DNA from: Pochonia chlamydosporia 170
Lineage: Eukaryota > Ascomycota > Sordariomycetes > Hypocreales > Clavicipitaceae
Reading direction: 5' to 3'
DNA length: 64,000 bases
Assembly (NCBI RefSeq): GCF_001653235.2
Contig: NC_035791.1
Location: 5,022,001 to 5,086,000, forward strand
Shown: in pieces, positions 21,935-34,710 of the stretch
Layout: each line of letters begins with the position of its first letter
Position numbering within the stretch: position 1 is the stretch's first letter
Position numbers and translations under genes: made by a program
Notes under the pieces: model-generated
Seen by the model: the letters and a program-made list of their open reading frames with translations, nothing else
What the model was told of the DNA's origin: nothing
Databases searched by the model: none

Positions 21935-23627
21935 ATGGCCTTGAAAGGCAGTGATATTGCCCAGCACAATGACACCAAGTCATGCTGGGTCATTATCCAC
22001 GTACGTTCCAACCCATTAGTCTCTCAGAATATACTCTAACATCCCGCAGGGCAAAGCCTACGACGTGACCGACTTTCTACCCGGTTTGTGAAGCCGTCTC
22101 CGGTATCGCTGCGCATACTAACCGACCTCTTCAGAACACCCAGGAGGTTCCAAGATTATTCTAAAATACGCCGTAAGAAACAGCCCTCATTCTACCGCGC
22201 CAACCATCAGTCTAACAATCCCCAGGGCAAAGATGCCACCGAGGAATTCGAACCCATCCATCCTCCCGACACTCTGGACAAATATCTCGACAAGTCCAAA
22301 CACCTCGGCCCCGTGGACATGGGCACCGTGACCAAAGAAGAGAAGGAACAAGACCCCGAAGAAGAACAACGCCTACAGCGTGTCGAGCAAAAGCCCCTCC
22401 TCTCACAATGCTACAACCTCTTCGACTTTGAAGCCGTTGCCCGCAGGATAATGAAGAAGACGGCATGGGGATACTACTCGAGCGCGGCAGACGACGAAAT
22501 TGTAACTCCCTCCCTCCCTCAAAAACCTCTTCACAAACCAAACTAACACCCCTTAGACAATGCGAGAAAACCACAGCGCCTTCCACCGCATCTGGTTCCG
22601 TCCCCAAGTGCTAGTCGACGTCGAAACCGTCGACTTCAGCACCACCATGCTCGGCACCCGCGTCTCCATGCCCTTCTACGTGACGGCCACCGCCCTCGGC
22701 AAGCTGGGCAACCCAGAAGGCGAAGTCGTGCTCACCCGCGCCGCCCACAAGCACAACGTCATCCAGATGATTCCCACCCTCGCCTCCTGCTCCTTCGACG
22801 AGATCGTCGACGCCAAACAGCCCTCCCAAGTCCAATGGCTACAGCTCTACGTCAACAAGGACCGCGAAATCACCCGCAAAATCGTCCAGCACGCCGAGTC
22901 CCGCGGCTGCAAGGGCCTCTTCATCACCGTCGACGCCCCCCAACTCGGCCGCCGCGAAAAGGACATGCGCTCCAAGTTCACCGACCAGGGCAGCAACGTG
23001 CAGTCCGGCCAAGACACAGACACGTCCCAGGGCGCCGCGCGCGCCATCTCCAGCTTCATTGACCCCTCGCTCAGCTGGAAAGACATACCCTGGTTCAAGA
23101 GCATTACCAAAATGCCCATCATCCTCAAGGGCGTGCAGCGCGTGGAAGACGTCCTCCGCGCGATTCAAGTCCAAGCCGACGGCGTGGTGCTCTCCAACCA
23201 CGGCGGCAGACAGCTCGACACGGCGCGCTCGGGCATAGAAGTCCTCGCGGAGACGATGCCCGTCCTGCGCGCAAAGGGGCTCCAGGACAAGATTGAGATT
23301 TATGTCGACGGCGGGATTCGACGGGCCACGGATATCATCAAGGCGCTGTGTCTGGGTGCCAAGGGCGTGGGGATTGGACGCCCGTTTTTGTATGCCATGA
23401 GTGCGTATGGACAGGAGGGCGTGGAGCGGGCGATGCAGCTGCTCAAGGATGAGATGGAGATGAATATGCGGCTGATTGGGTGTGCGAGCGTCGAGGACCT
23501 GAATCCGAGTTTGGTCGATACGAAGAGCTTGTTTGTGCATTCGAATTCGACGGCTACGGATGCGTTGTCGAGGACCGTGTATGATCCGTTGGTTGTGCCG
23601 GCGCAGAGGGCGAAGAGTAAGCTATAA
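21935..23627 (+). CDS. Cytochrome b5-fused FMN hydroxy acid dehydrogenase (flavocytochrome b2-like)
   Basis: Five exons (21935-22000, 22050-22083, 22135-22172, 22226-22501, 22557-23627), introns 49-55 nt, give 494 aa. Residues 1-80 form a cytochrome b5 domain with the heme motif EHPGG and a second histidine in FEPIHPP. Residues about 110-480 form the FMN TIM barrel: WGYYSSAADDE (substrate/flavin tyrosine), LYVNKDR, ILKGVQ (Lys329), SNHGGRQLD (catalytic His353 and Arg356), and the phosphate site YVDGG...GRPFLYA. Reaction by family: oxidation of L-lactate or a related 2-hydroxy acid, with electrons passed through heme. Odd: the protein starts directly with the b5 domain (MALKGSDIAQHND) and lacks the mitochondrial leader of yeast Cyb2, so it may be cytosolic, and the electron acceptor is unclear. 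The substrate is uncertain within the family. Confidence 0.93.
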
Positions 23628-23780
23628 GCTACCCGGTGTGGTTTTACGAGGTAGAATGGTGTTGTAGATGGTTGAGCTTGAAATTTGCGTGAGCACAATT
23701 TACATGTATAGCTATGGATAGACGACCCAATACAAGCTTGATTGATTGTATTCACATGAAAATCTATTCACCCCATCATG

Positions 23781-26691
23781 CTACAGCACCCTCAGAAACT
23801 CCCTCAACGAAATCGGCTTCCTAACCGCATTATTCAACCCCTCACGATACGTAACCCACACCTTACGCTCCTCCTTCCTCATCCTCCGCTCACTATTCCC
23901 ATCCAACTCCGCCAAGGGCTTCGCCTCAATCACCCTCCCAAAGAAATCTCTCTTAATCACCGCACTGGCCGTCTCCTCCACAACCCGATTCTCCTTGTCG
24001 TCCTGCAAGACAGGCAGGTGCGCCACCACAGGACCGCCAGCCTGAAAACGAGCTTTCCGCGCATTACTCTCCCGTAGGGCAATCGTCCGTCGTAGTTCCT
24101 GGTCGAGGACTTGCCGTACGGCAAAGCGGGTAGGTGCTTGCGAGGCGAGGATGGCGGATCCCGTTTCAAAGGTTGAGAGGGAGTCGAGGTCGCTGAGGGT
24201 GTTAGTGGAAGATGCTTTGTTTGCGGGGAGAGACTTACGGTTCCATGCGGTATACGTATTGAGGGCCACGACCGCCGACTGTCTCGCTTTCAATTTTGCC
24301 TTTTTGCAGTTCGATTCCAACCTCGGCGAGGACTTCGCTCGCTCTTTGGACCATGATTTTCTCGCTTTCCTTGCGGACGCTGGCCATGGATCCTTGACTG
24401 CCGCCTACGACTACGGGCTTCACGTCTGGTGATACAAGACGAATTAGATAGGGTAGAAACTCGGTAGCCACGTCCTCTGCGCTGCGGAACGACCTCATGA
24501 GCGTTGGACTGAGTTGTGCTTGGAGTGCTTGAAGTTGGGAGCGATTTTGCTTCTCTGCCTCACGGGCTTGGAAATCAGCTCGAGGCCCGGAAAATGGCAC
24601 GGGAGGACCGTTGTCTTCTTCTGTTTCTGTGCCGCCCCAGCGTTTCTCAAATCCACCGGGTGCGGTGTAGTGTTTCTTTGGCGAGGCAAAGAGGTGGTGG
24701 CACGCCAGCACCGGTTGACTGAGATATGGCGCAAGTTCCCAGTCTTGACTGGAGTATAGACGCGATTGACAACAGTCGTGAAAGTGCAGCCAGTCGTACG
24801 CCTGGTTCGGTTTGGCGAGGTAGATGTCGTCGTTGAACTCGCGGTTCGGGTACCCAGCAAAGATTTCTGTCATGATGTTGCTAATTTCTCCGCTTGTCTC
24901 GACCATTTCACGGAGACGATCCATGGCGTACTTCTTCCGCTGCTCTCCAAATCCCAGCTCAGCTTGTGGTTGCTCGTGGTGCGTCTTGGATTCGGACAAA
25001 TCCATAGCTTGTGTGGGAAACCCGCCTCCTTCTTGGAATAGTCGCTGGATAATGTCTCGAACGTTTCCTCGTCCGAGACCTCTTGCTCCGGCAGCACTGC
25101 TGGATAGGTCTCGTAGAATGTTACTCTCAATCCATTGTCGTGTAAGTCGCTGATTTACGCCCACGGGTGAAGATCTAAACCGTCCTGCTACCCATTCACC
25201 TACAACCATGACACCACGTAAATCGCCTTCGACTGTGCTCTCTGCTCCTCGTTTAGCATCGATACCACTTGTCATACCCCATGCTGCTTCACACAACTTT
25301 CTTACTGCATCCTTATCACACGGTATGCCCTCCTTTTCAAAGACATTCTTCACCCTCCCGACGACGGCATCAAGTGACGGTCGGCCGACGTGGATGACCT
25401 CTGCTAGGTTTGATTGCCGAAGAGGTCGCAGAGACGGGTGGTAGACATCATTGCAGATAAGAACCAGTGGCCGCATTTGTCGAAAGTCATCTCCCTTCTT
25501 CTTCTTCCGGTTATATTCAGACGTCGATGGCATTGCGTTCTTCTGATCCGTAAGCACCAGATCAATCAGTGCCTTCACAAAGCCACCTTCTCCGGACGCA
25601 CCCGATCCTGATGTCACCCCATCCACCTCATCAACAATCACGCAGACAGGCTTAGCGATTCTCTGCGACCCGTCCTTGCCTTTGCTGTTGGTGACATTCT
25701 TGACGCTCTCCGTACCCAGACTTGTTCGTATCCGATTCCTCACCACATCTCGGCTTCGGTCATCGCTGGCATTGACTTCTAAAACCTCATATCCTGCCTG
25801 CTTCGCACAGACATGAGCTAATGTCGTCTTGCCCAATCCAGGTGGTCCGGTAAGCATCAGAATCTTACGATGTGGCTTCTCTTCCTCAACCTGATGCTTC
25901 ATGCCGGGTCGTCTTGTAATGACAGGCTTAGCCTTTGTCTGGCCTGGAAACACTACATGATCCCACCGCTTCAGCCATCTCAATACATGTCGATTGGTGC
26001 TGTCGTCGCCGCACAGGTCCATAAAATTTCGTGCCCGGTATTTCTCAGTCCATAGAAGTGTCTTTTTCGGTTTCTTGCCCTCGACTGGGGCCTCAATTGA
26101 CATCACTGGCGCATCAGGTTCGGCGGGAACTGTCTGAGTCTTCCTTGCAATTTCCTTGGCCGCATTGCTTATCAAGTCATGGATTTCAATGCCGTAGTAG
26201 CTTCGTTTTGCTCTACCTTCCTTCGTCTTGGATCTCGCTGCTACGATAGTCTCGTAGGATACGGCAGCAGACGCCTTTCTCTGTCTGATGGAAATCGCTT
26301 TACCGCAGCATGATTTGGCGGTGTATGATGGAGGAGATATGCTCTCGAGAATCGAGCCGGTAAAAAAGGGACGTTGAATCGACCAGCTTGGTGGAGGTTC
26401 TATGGCAGGAATATCGGCTGCTTGTGTTGCATCTTGAGAGGCGTTGTCTTTGCTCGCCTCGGTTTCTAGAGCTGGTATCGCAACTTCAGTCGGGTGCTCG
26501 AGCATGCGCTTCTTTGCTACGTGAGTATCATCTTTTCTTTCTTGGCTCTCGTCTTCTGATTCATCATCATCCAATACGAATGGCCCGTCTACACGGGGTT
26601 TTGGTTTCGTAACCTCTTGTCCATGGGGAGTCGCGCGTTTCGGAGCTGGCGAGCTCTTGGGGAATGTGATGGGCGAGGACGCAGACAGCAT
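23781..26691 (-). CDS. ctf18: Ctf18, large subunit of an alternative PCNA clamp loader
   Basis: Two exons, 26691-24239 and 24192-23781, split by a 46-nt GTAAGT...CAG intron, give 954 aa. The start MLSASSPITFPKSS is preferred. An ATG 11 codons upstream (26724) is also in frame. Seen: acidic N-terminus, RFC box-like LLWTEKYRARNFMDLCGD, Walker A GPPGLGKTT at about 282-290, NASDDRS, Walker B VCVIVDEVDGV at about 354, then an RFC-type helical region, and a C-terminal tail (LREFLRVL at the end) that in the family binds Dcc1-Ctf8. Role: Ctf18-RFC loads PCNA, acting in leading-strand replication, sister-chromatid cohesion and the S-phase checkpoint. Nuclear. Its 3' end is only about 150 bp from that of the convergent dehydrogenase gene. 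Confidence 0.94.
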
Positions 26692-26903
26692 GGTTAGTTG
26701 CTTTGTGGTCACAGTGAGTAGCAATAATTAGCTGCCAGGCGGACAGGAAAGTAATGCTTCACATTGACGGAATCTTCAATAATCAAAGTGAACCAATTGT
26801 GTAAATGCCCTCTTTCTTGGTGTGTCCTTTTCTGGGTATAAGTTGAACGCGTTGAAGGTCAGTGGGACGCGTTTAGTGGCCCCACTTTTGACGTCCACCC
26901 ATA

Positions 26904-26936
26904 GCCAATCCCTGCCAATCCCTGCCAATCCCTGCC
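26904..26936. promoter_or_regulatory. Triple CCAAT-box tandem repeat in a bidirectional promoter
   Basis: Three perfect copies of the 10-mer GCCAATCCCT plus a 3-nt start of a fourth, between the divergent ctf18 (ATG 26691) and nam9 (ATG 27101) genes. Each unit holds CCAAT, the core site of the HAP/CBF complex, so the sites repeat once per helical turn. Another CCAAT lies near 26790. Binding is inferred. Confidence 0.6.
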
Positions 26937-27100
26937 AGCTGCACACAGCTGACAAAGGTCTGCACTCGGACGGGAAAATCCGTCGGAAGCATTTGAGCTA
27001 CGCCAAAAAATTGGACAACCATCCAGACTTGCTCCTGAAGCTCACACGACGACATCAACCCTGCTCGATAGCCACCACCAGCAGGGCTGCATTGTTCAAG

Positions 27101-28853
27101 ATGCGTAAGCCCTACAGGTTTTATAGTCTCAGTCGGCCGGTAAGGATTTTCTGATGCAATTGCGACCCTTTCCACCCATTACACCACCATGTTTGGCCCC
27201 CCAAGCCCTATCAAACTTGGCTAACGGAACTCTTTACTGTCTAGAAATTGCGCCAGTCATGGAACAAATTCAATCTGTATAACTTGTACCGAAACGTCGG
27301 TCGCGAGCCCCAAATTCGAGGCACACCAACCTTCTTCCAACAGAAGTGGGCAGCCAAGGCGAAAACCAGAGCCTACCACGGCGAACACATACCCGAGAAG
27401 AAATGGGTGCGCCTTTTCTCTCGCCGACTCCTTTCAGCCGTCGATCTTCCACCACAATATCTAGCCGCTCACGATGGCTCTGAACAAGCCGGCGGTCGCG
27501 GATCCGGCCTCACCACTTCCAAAGTCACTGCCGAGTCTTACTCCAAAGTCCCAAAGCTGAGCGGACAAGAGAAGTTGAGGCGGAGACCCGCTCCATTTGG
27601 CGATGTCAATAAAATGCTGTCCGATCAGTTCACAAAGATGACGCCGTACATGCAAATGACATTTGCGCCGTTGGAGCGACGGTTGGATACTGCTGTTTTC
27701 AGGGCGCTGTTCGCAAGCAGTGTGCGCCAGGCTCGCCAATTCGTCATTCACGGAGCGGTCAAGGTCAATGGCAAGAAGGTATGCGATTTTCTGAAATTCC
27801 ACTCTCTTGGTGAGCAGTCTCTAACAATTTGGCCAGATGGTCCACCCATCGTACCAGTTAAACCCCGGCGACATGTTTCAAGTAGACATCGAAAAGGTCA
27901 TGTACGGCACGGGACAGCAAAAGGTTACCCAAAAAGACAAGAGACTAGGAGAGAACCTTGAATCAAGAAAGAAGAAGTCAGATGCATTCTATCAGACGGC
28001 GATTAACAAAGCCGCCGCAAATGCTTCAACAGATGCTACGTCAGCTGGGACTGCAGGTGAAGGAGACAAGCCCGAGGCCGAAACCGCTTCAGCAGAGGAG
28101 ACAAGTGAAGAGCAGCAGTCAGAGGGTGCAGAGGCATCTGGCCCAGGACTCGAGTCTCTCACACCCGAGGAGACCTGGAAGCTCAACAACCGGGCTCTCA
28201 AGTTCCTCCTCAAAGACGTCAAGAAGATCCTAAAGAACAGCACCAAAGACCTTTCAGCCAAGGAAAAGAAGCAACTACGTCTATTCCGAGCCGATGCCAA
28301 GCGATTCCTCTCGCACCCCGAAGACAGCGCCCTCGACATACAGGAACTCATCGAAGAGCTGCAGCTGCAAATGAAGAGCCACGAGCTCATGCGCGAAAGC
28401 TTCGAAAAGCTCACCATCGCCCCTGTACCAACCGATGCAGCGGCTGAGACGGCGCCCGCTGCCGAAGCAGAAGGCCAAAAATCAGCACACAACCGCCAGC
28501 GCCAGATTGACAAGGGTCTCGACGGTCTGACAGAAGAGCAAAAGGAAAAGGCTGTCCGCATCATGGGCGAGTCCCAGCTCACCCGCGAAGAGATGAACAA
28601 GCTCGCCAGGCTCCTACGGTACGACGAAGAGAATCCCGTTGACGACACCAAACCATATGCTACGCCCTGGCAACCACGACCCTTCATGTCAGCGTTCGCC
28701 TTCATCCCCCGCTATCTCGAAGTCAATCCCAACATTTGCGCCGCCGTCTACCTCCGCCACCCTGTGGCTAGAAAGGGCATGGCTGAGGTTCCTACCCCGT
28801 TCAGCTATCTCACGAGCCAGTTGACACACAACTGGTACCTCGAGCGTGGTTAA
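27101..28853 (+). CDS. nam9: Mitochondrial small-subunit ribosomal protein uS4m (Nam9)
   Basis: Three exons (27101-27139, 27245-27778, 27837-28853) in phase 0 give 529 aa. The short first exon encodes [13 protein letters not shown], the family N-terminus. Seen: [16 protein letters not shown] at the start of exon 2, then the S4 RNA-binding domain from [20 protein letters not shown] to [19 protein letters not shown], which spans the second intron. Downstream comes a long, low-complexity Ala/Glu-rich insertion and a conserved C-terminal part ending NWYLERG, typical of the enlarged fungal mitochondrial S4 compared with the roughly 200-aa bacterial protein. Role: early assembly and decoding-side structure of the mitoribosome small subunit. 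It is divergent from ctf18. The upstream frame is open to 26822 in the same frame, but the family start fits better. Confidence 0.93.
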
Positions 28854-31800
28854 ACATGCGGTGTATGAATGTTTCAACATCTTTTGCGCACGGATAAGAT
28901 TCCGATCATCCTAGACATGCAGAAGGAGGAGTGCCGGATGGGCGGGTCGAACTGAAGGGATCGGCATTGCGTAGTTGTACACTAAGATGGCTGATGGGGG
29001 TGTTAGACCACGAATTGTGTGTTGTCAACTCCAGATTCGCTAGGGGAATAGAGGGAGGCGGAAACTCCATGGCAAGAGAAGGGCTCTGGACCGAGCATGT
29101 ATACTACGTCACTGAAAAACTGTATTAGAATATGCCAATTTCACTGAAATGAGATCTCATTTTCATTATGGGGGTTTGTGTCCTCCCTGTGATGACTGAA
29201 GGTGCAGCTACAGTTCCATCTACAAACTACATATTGAGTTCTGATATGAATTGTTTCAAAGTGTAACAAAGAATGCAGAATGTCCCAATGCAAAATGTCG
29301 GGCCGACATAAACTGGTCGACAAGTAAAAGAAGCGATACTTGGACGCAAGTCTCTAATCGTCATTGAAATGCCCAGCGTGTACATAGGCTGGTGTTAGTG
29401 ACTGGTGTTCCAGACATGACTTGCGAGGAACAACATTCAATGTGCGTCATATTCACATCTCCATCTGAAAGTTGTTAGACTCACAGCCTGCACCAACATT
29501 GTGTCTTTAGATACTGGAAAACAACGCCAGTGATACCAATTTCAAGCACAGACAGATAATCAGCATGTTACGTTTCGTCTCCCTCTACAGTATCCTGACG
29601 ATTCTCACACAGAGTGCCCTCACGTCGGAACGGTAACATCCTCGAGCCGCATGAACAAGTCACGCCACTAGCGTTGCCAACGCAATCATCTAACAAACTC
29701 AATAAGACTACACCAATGTATACAGCCCACAAAACGACGTCTCGTAAGGATAAAACCAAAACCTCCGACATTCGGCGGCAGAGTCCACACGTGTACAGCC
29801 AGCCACATGTGAGGGGACGTGATGAATAAACACAAAACGAAATCAATATCAATTGACAGCTTCTTTGCCGAATGGCCGTTACAGTATTGACGTGACTTGA
29901 TCACTAACGGTGTTCTCTGAGGCTCTGCTACAGGATGAAGGGTGGAGGATGGATGCAGTTGCGGGTGTGAGATTCTAGCCGGGATCCAGAGGCCTCGGGG
30001 CGGAAAGGTAGTTTGCAGGTCATATGCAGGCTACATAATCCTTGCATGGAAATTTTAGTATAGTCTCATCTGAAGTCGTTGCGGAACGGCGCAGCGTCAG
30101 TGAATCCGCTAGGCTCATTTCATGAAATGTTGTTGTTGAAGTCGTGGAGGGGCAGATATAACGCCACCGGGATCATCACCGGGATGCATTTACTCAAGCT
30201 TGTCAAACAAATAGGGCAGGACTAACCTCTAAGCCTAGTATAAGGCTTGGGGGTTGGCAATTGCTTACTACTTCCTCTCCTATTAATCCCGTCATTGAGG
30301 CGGGGCTCGCAACCGAGGGTATCGTTTTGTTCTCTTGACATGCTTGCCAACCCAATTGCAAAACGGATCCAATCGGCCATGGAAAGACACAATGAGATGT
30401 CAGGAAGTGATCGGGACCCATAGCCCCGTTTTGCTTGTGACAATTGCGCCGCCACTGCCACATCACCATTGATGCGGAGAGCGGAGAGCGGGACTAGACT
30501 GAAAAGCTTGCGGCCTTTGGAAAGATTGGTGCGAAGTTAGTGCCAATCGTCAGCATTATGTGATATCCACGCTTGCCCGGTAGTTCGGAGTCCTGAGTCC
30601 TGAGTTCAAAGGGATTGGCATCTGAGAGTTGGACAAGGCTGGACGACCACAATAGTCCAAGAATAACAGAATCTCGATGCCATGGCTCATAACTAATGAG
30701 CTTGGTCCATTCAGTGCTTCTGAAGCTTCGCCAGGAAGCAACCCGAGACAAACTGTGACCATACGTTGCGTTTACTGCCAAGGTTGCACCGCCAATTAGA
30801 CCATAAGTCGGAATAAGACGGCCTCCAACAGTCTTTTGTCTTCGCAGTCGAGGCATGAATGTGTACGGAATGTTGAGTCTTTAACGTCTTCGACGGCTCA
30901 CACAGACCGTGAAGCAAAGGAGAAGAGTGTAGGCCGATAATCAAATGAACCTTGACATAGCATTGGTAGCTGCTGATATGGGGCTTGCCCCTGTTTGATA
31001 TTTCTTCTTACTGATAGCTGACTCACAACACCGAATGGAGGTTGAAACAGTCTGGGAGCCACCAACGTGCTTCGTATTTGGTTTTTGGCTCTTCGTAGTG
31101 CCTAGTCGAGAGACTTAGTCAGAGAATAACATTGTTTGGTGAGCAAGATGTGGTGTCACCGTTGCCTTCCTAAGATAAAATTCGGTTGGTTGAAGAACGA
31201 GATTCGCTTCAAGTTCTCGGCCATAATCAAGAAACAAAGCATTTCGTCAGTTGATCAGCCTGGAACAGTTCCCAAATCCCAATGACAAGCCACACTTCAA
31301 CTACCACCTACCTTAACTGGGAGGACACTTGGGTCAAATGAATCGACGTGTTTAACAGCCTCATGGACAAATTTGGCGTACAAGAACATCATTCAAACCA
31401 AGCGGTAGCCCAATGCTGACTGATCTCGGTGTACGCGGGTTTGGTAGTGCCAGACTGGTGGCAATGTTTCGTTCTGACGGCCTCTTCCCGATGGGTTGGG
31501 TTGTAGTGCCGGGATTTATTTAGAAGCAGCTAGAGCCGGTGTGTATGTTAGGCCACGCGGAGAGTACCAGAAGCTTGGCATGGGTTGTCGAGGGTGTTTG
31601 GGAATATGCATCTCCTCGCCCACGTAATAGTTTTGTTTCTGGCTCCATATTTCCGCCTGCACTCATCTTGGCTTTGGGGTCATTCAGAACACGCAAGCAG
31701 GCCAATTGGTCAATTGAAACTTGCCGGACGATCTCCCAGGGCGAGAGCTCGTTTATTCTAACTTAGGCACCACCTTCGTGAGAGGCTCTTCAATGGTTGA

Positions 31801-34710
31801 AAGCATACCGGTGCTTTGGTGCTAATTGGTTATAGGAGGCCTTGGCGCTTGGAACTGACACCTCGAGAAGACCAAATGTCGGCTAGCATAGGTATCAGAG
31901 AGCTTTGTCAGATTCGTGAAGTACGAGTCAGGCCTGGGAAAGTCATTGGCGTTGTAATTACCCGCAGCGAGATTGATGTGAAAACCACCATGCGGGTCAC
32001 TCTGTTTTGTGAATGAGCGGACTGCAGAGCGGCATACATCAGCTCAGTAGCTCAGTGCGTCGCCAGTGTAAGTGCTACAACAAAGCCTTCTACTCAAAAC
32101 ATTCAGAAGCGACGATGATGGAAGTACAAGTTGGAGCCAGGTGGAATGAGGCGATGCGTTTCGATATACGTCCACTTGGAAGTCGCCGACTGTGGCTGCC
32201 TTTCCCCTGTCCAGTTAGCATATGCAGGGACAGACGGCCTCGATTTGGTGGCCCAAGCATATCCCAATGACTCCAAACGTGATACAGACCGCTTCATTAA
32301 GCCGGTACTGAGGGCAGTTAGGTTAGTCTGAGCTGTAACGCTAAGTGACAAAAGTTCTCGCGGCTTACCTTTGATGCATCACCACCAACTTCATTGGCAT
32401 CCATTTTGATCTCGACCGAAAGCCATGTGCAGGCGAAAGAGAATTTTTAGAAATGGCGTTGATTTCAAATATCTTTCAAACCCGGGTTTAGGCCATCTGT
32501 CATTCTTTTTCTCCAAGTTGGAGGGAGAGGTGTGATTCTGATAGCCTCGATGGCATAGGAAGCGCTCCATCTTGGGATGAAGCCCGGTTTGCTCTATGTC
32601 CATTGGAAGAGAATGTTCGAGGCAGATGAGCATCTAGATGCACACCTGTTCAGTGCCGAGGGGCAAGACGGGTTTGTTTAGTCGCACGTACACTCTCGCC
32701 TGATGAGTTAGTTCTTGCCACCATACTAACGAGACAACTGGCATGCTGTTGACCAACCGATTTGCAAGAAGAGGTTAAAGGGCACAACCTGTCTGCGTCA
32801 AAGCAAGTCTTGCTAGTCAATACTACAGGTAGAGGGTATTAAGGGTTCGGACCTGAATGCCGACAGGAACAACCGCGAGCTGTGGTGATCAATGCAGAGA
32901 TTCTGGAAAAGCAAGTGAGAGGTGGCGGCGGCGCACTTGCTAGTTTCGGATAGTATCAGATATCTTGCCTCTTGATGGAACCAAAGTGTGAGACTATGAG
33001 AAGGATACGGAGTCACGTTGACGGGCCTTTGGATCGCGCCAGCCAAGGAGAATATCGTGACTTGGGATTGTGATAGGCCATGGTGAAAGGAGATTTGACA
33101 ATCGATGGAAGTCACGGTACGTCCATACAACGTTTTAGCGTTCAATTCACCCAGCTGGTCGGATCAAGCCTGCCATTTGGGGCTTTTGAAAGGCGTACCG
33201 TTCGTGCCTGCCCGTGATGGCCAAGGTGTGAAGTGGGTGGTGTTTGGGTGTCTGGCGATTGGGTCCTGCCAAGTTGGGCACTTGAGTTGGACTGCACCTT
33301 CCCGCCCACTCTTGCAATTTGACTCAAGAGTCGCAACCAACCAAACTTGCCAACCTCCATGAGCAAGGGTACCTGTGCACTTGGCAGGCACTGAGAGCTT
33401 TTGGATTTTGACGTCAAATCGTGGGGATCTTCTTTGTACCTGGTACATGTACATGTACCTTGACCTTGACCTTGTGCAATTGCTCAATAAGTCATGGTCT
33501 GGTGCCAGACCTCAATGTTCCGTCCCGGACGCATCTCTAATTGGTGAGGTGAGCATTTTAAAGCAACCAGACATTTTAAGTTACCTCGGGTTTGGACATG
33601 CCAGATCAGACATCGACACCAGACCAGACCGCAGACCTCCAGGCGATGGCGACTAATTCAATCAAGCCGACCATTTGTTCATAAAAAGCCTCTTGCGACT
33701 CCATCGAACTTACTTGGTTCTTCTTGTACTTCACCTCGTTTCGCTTATTGATTATCGGCCCTCATCGGCTCGTCTGAGACCTTTCCGTTGTCCTCATCTC
33801 TCTTGGCAGTGCTATTATCTCATGCTGCCTTGACCTCATTTCGCCTCTCCATTGTGTCAATCAACAACTTGTCTTTCTGCCCATACCGGTACAGCGACAC
33901 CAAACCAACAATCCCCAGGCACTCAAATATCTTCAGCTAAGCCACTTTGTCTACGCTCCACTTTGGGACGGATCTGCTCAACCCGGTGCTCACTGCTCAC
34001 TTGCCATCATTCCTGTCTGCAAGGCAAGACTCGACCCAACACAAAGCCAAAAGATTTTGGATTTGCTCCCGAGTCCTTATCAGCACCAGCACCAGCATCA
34101 ACGCCAGCCATACTCCATACGGAAGGGCCACAGTTCCCATCTTCCCCGGTTTATCGCTGACAAGGGGCTCAAGCCACGCTTGACAAAATTGCTATCTTGC
34201 ACACTTCGGCATTATGAGCAGACAATAGCGCCCGTATCCCTCCAGTCACCTCGTCACACCCAATCCAGTCCAACACAGGCTGCCAGGAATCTTTGTTTCG
34301 TCTCGATCTGGTGCTGTTGTCGCTGATTTGGCACATCTCTACTGCTTGCTGCTGTCTACCTGCTGTCCAACCTCTCTGCCTACTCAGACAAGACGGCCCG
34401 TCATAGTTTGGCGGAAACGCCAGGTCTTTGCTGCTGTCGGAGCATCTGATGCAGCATCGCTCATCCTTACCTGCGCCTGGACCCAGACTTTGTGTGGGCC
34501 ATTTGACGACCTCTTGTCCCTTCACTCACTGATTCATTGCTCCAACTCATTCTGCCTGCCTGCCTGCCTTCCTGTCTCTCTTTTCCCCCTTCTCTCCCAG
34601 ACTCCCTCTCGCTTCATCATTGTCAAGATCCCGCCTGCGGCCCTAGGACTTCGGACGGCTGTGCAAGGCCGGGATCTCTGTACCAAGCCGCCGCAGTGGA
34701 TTTTGTAACC
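28854..34710. other. Long gene-poor region and leader of the NirA-like regulator
   Basis: About 5.9 kb with no recognisable protein gene. Short frames only (longest useful ones near 30494-30856 minus and 30203-30469 minus), without known domains. Seen: a perfect 16-bp palindrome AAATGAGATCTCATTT at 29147-29162, small direct repeats near 30477-30492 and 30590-30606, and a TATA-like cataaaaag at 33680-33688. If that is the promoter, the next gene has a roughly 1-kb, pyrimidine-rich leader with several small upstream frames. Long noncoding RNA is possible but not demonstrable. Confidence 0.45.

Noticed and set aside
22839..23540. 233-codon open frame on the minus strand
   Set aside because: Opposite the FMN domain of the hydroxy acid dehydrogenase; shadow caused by GC-rich third positions.
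27992..28705. 237-codon serine/arginine-rich frame on the minus strand
   Set aside because: Antisense of the Ala/Glu/Lys-rich part of mitochondrial uS4, which explains its composition.
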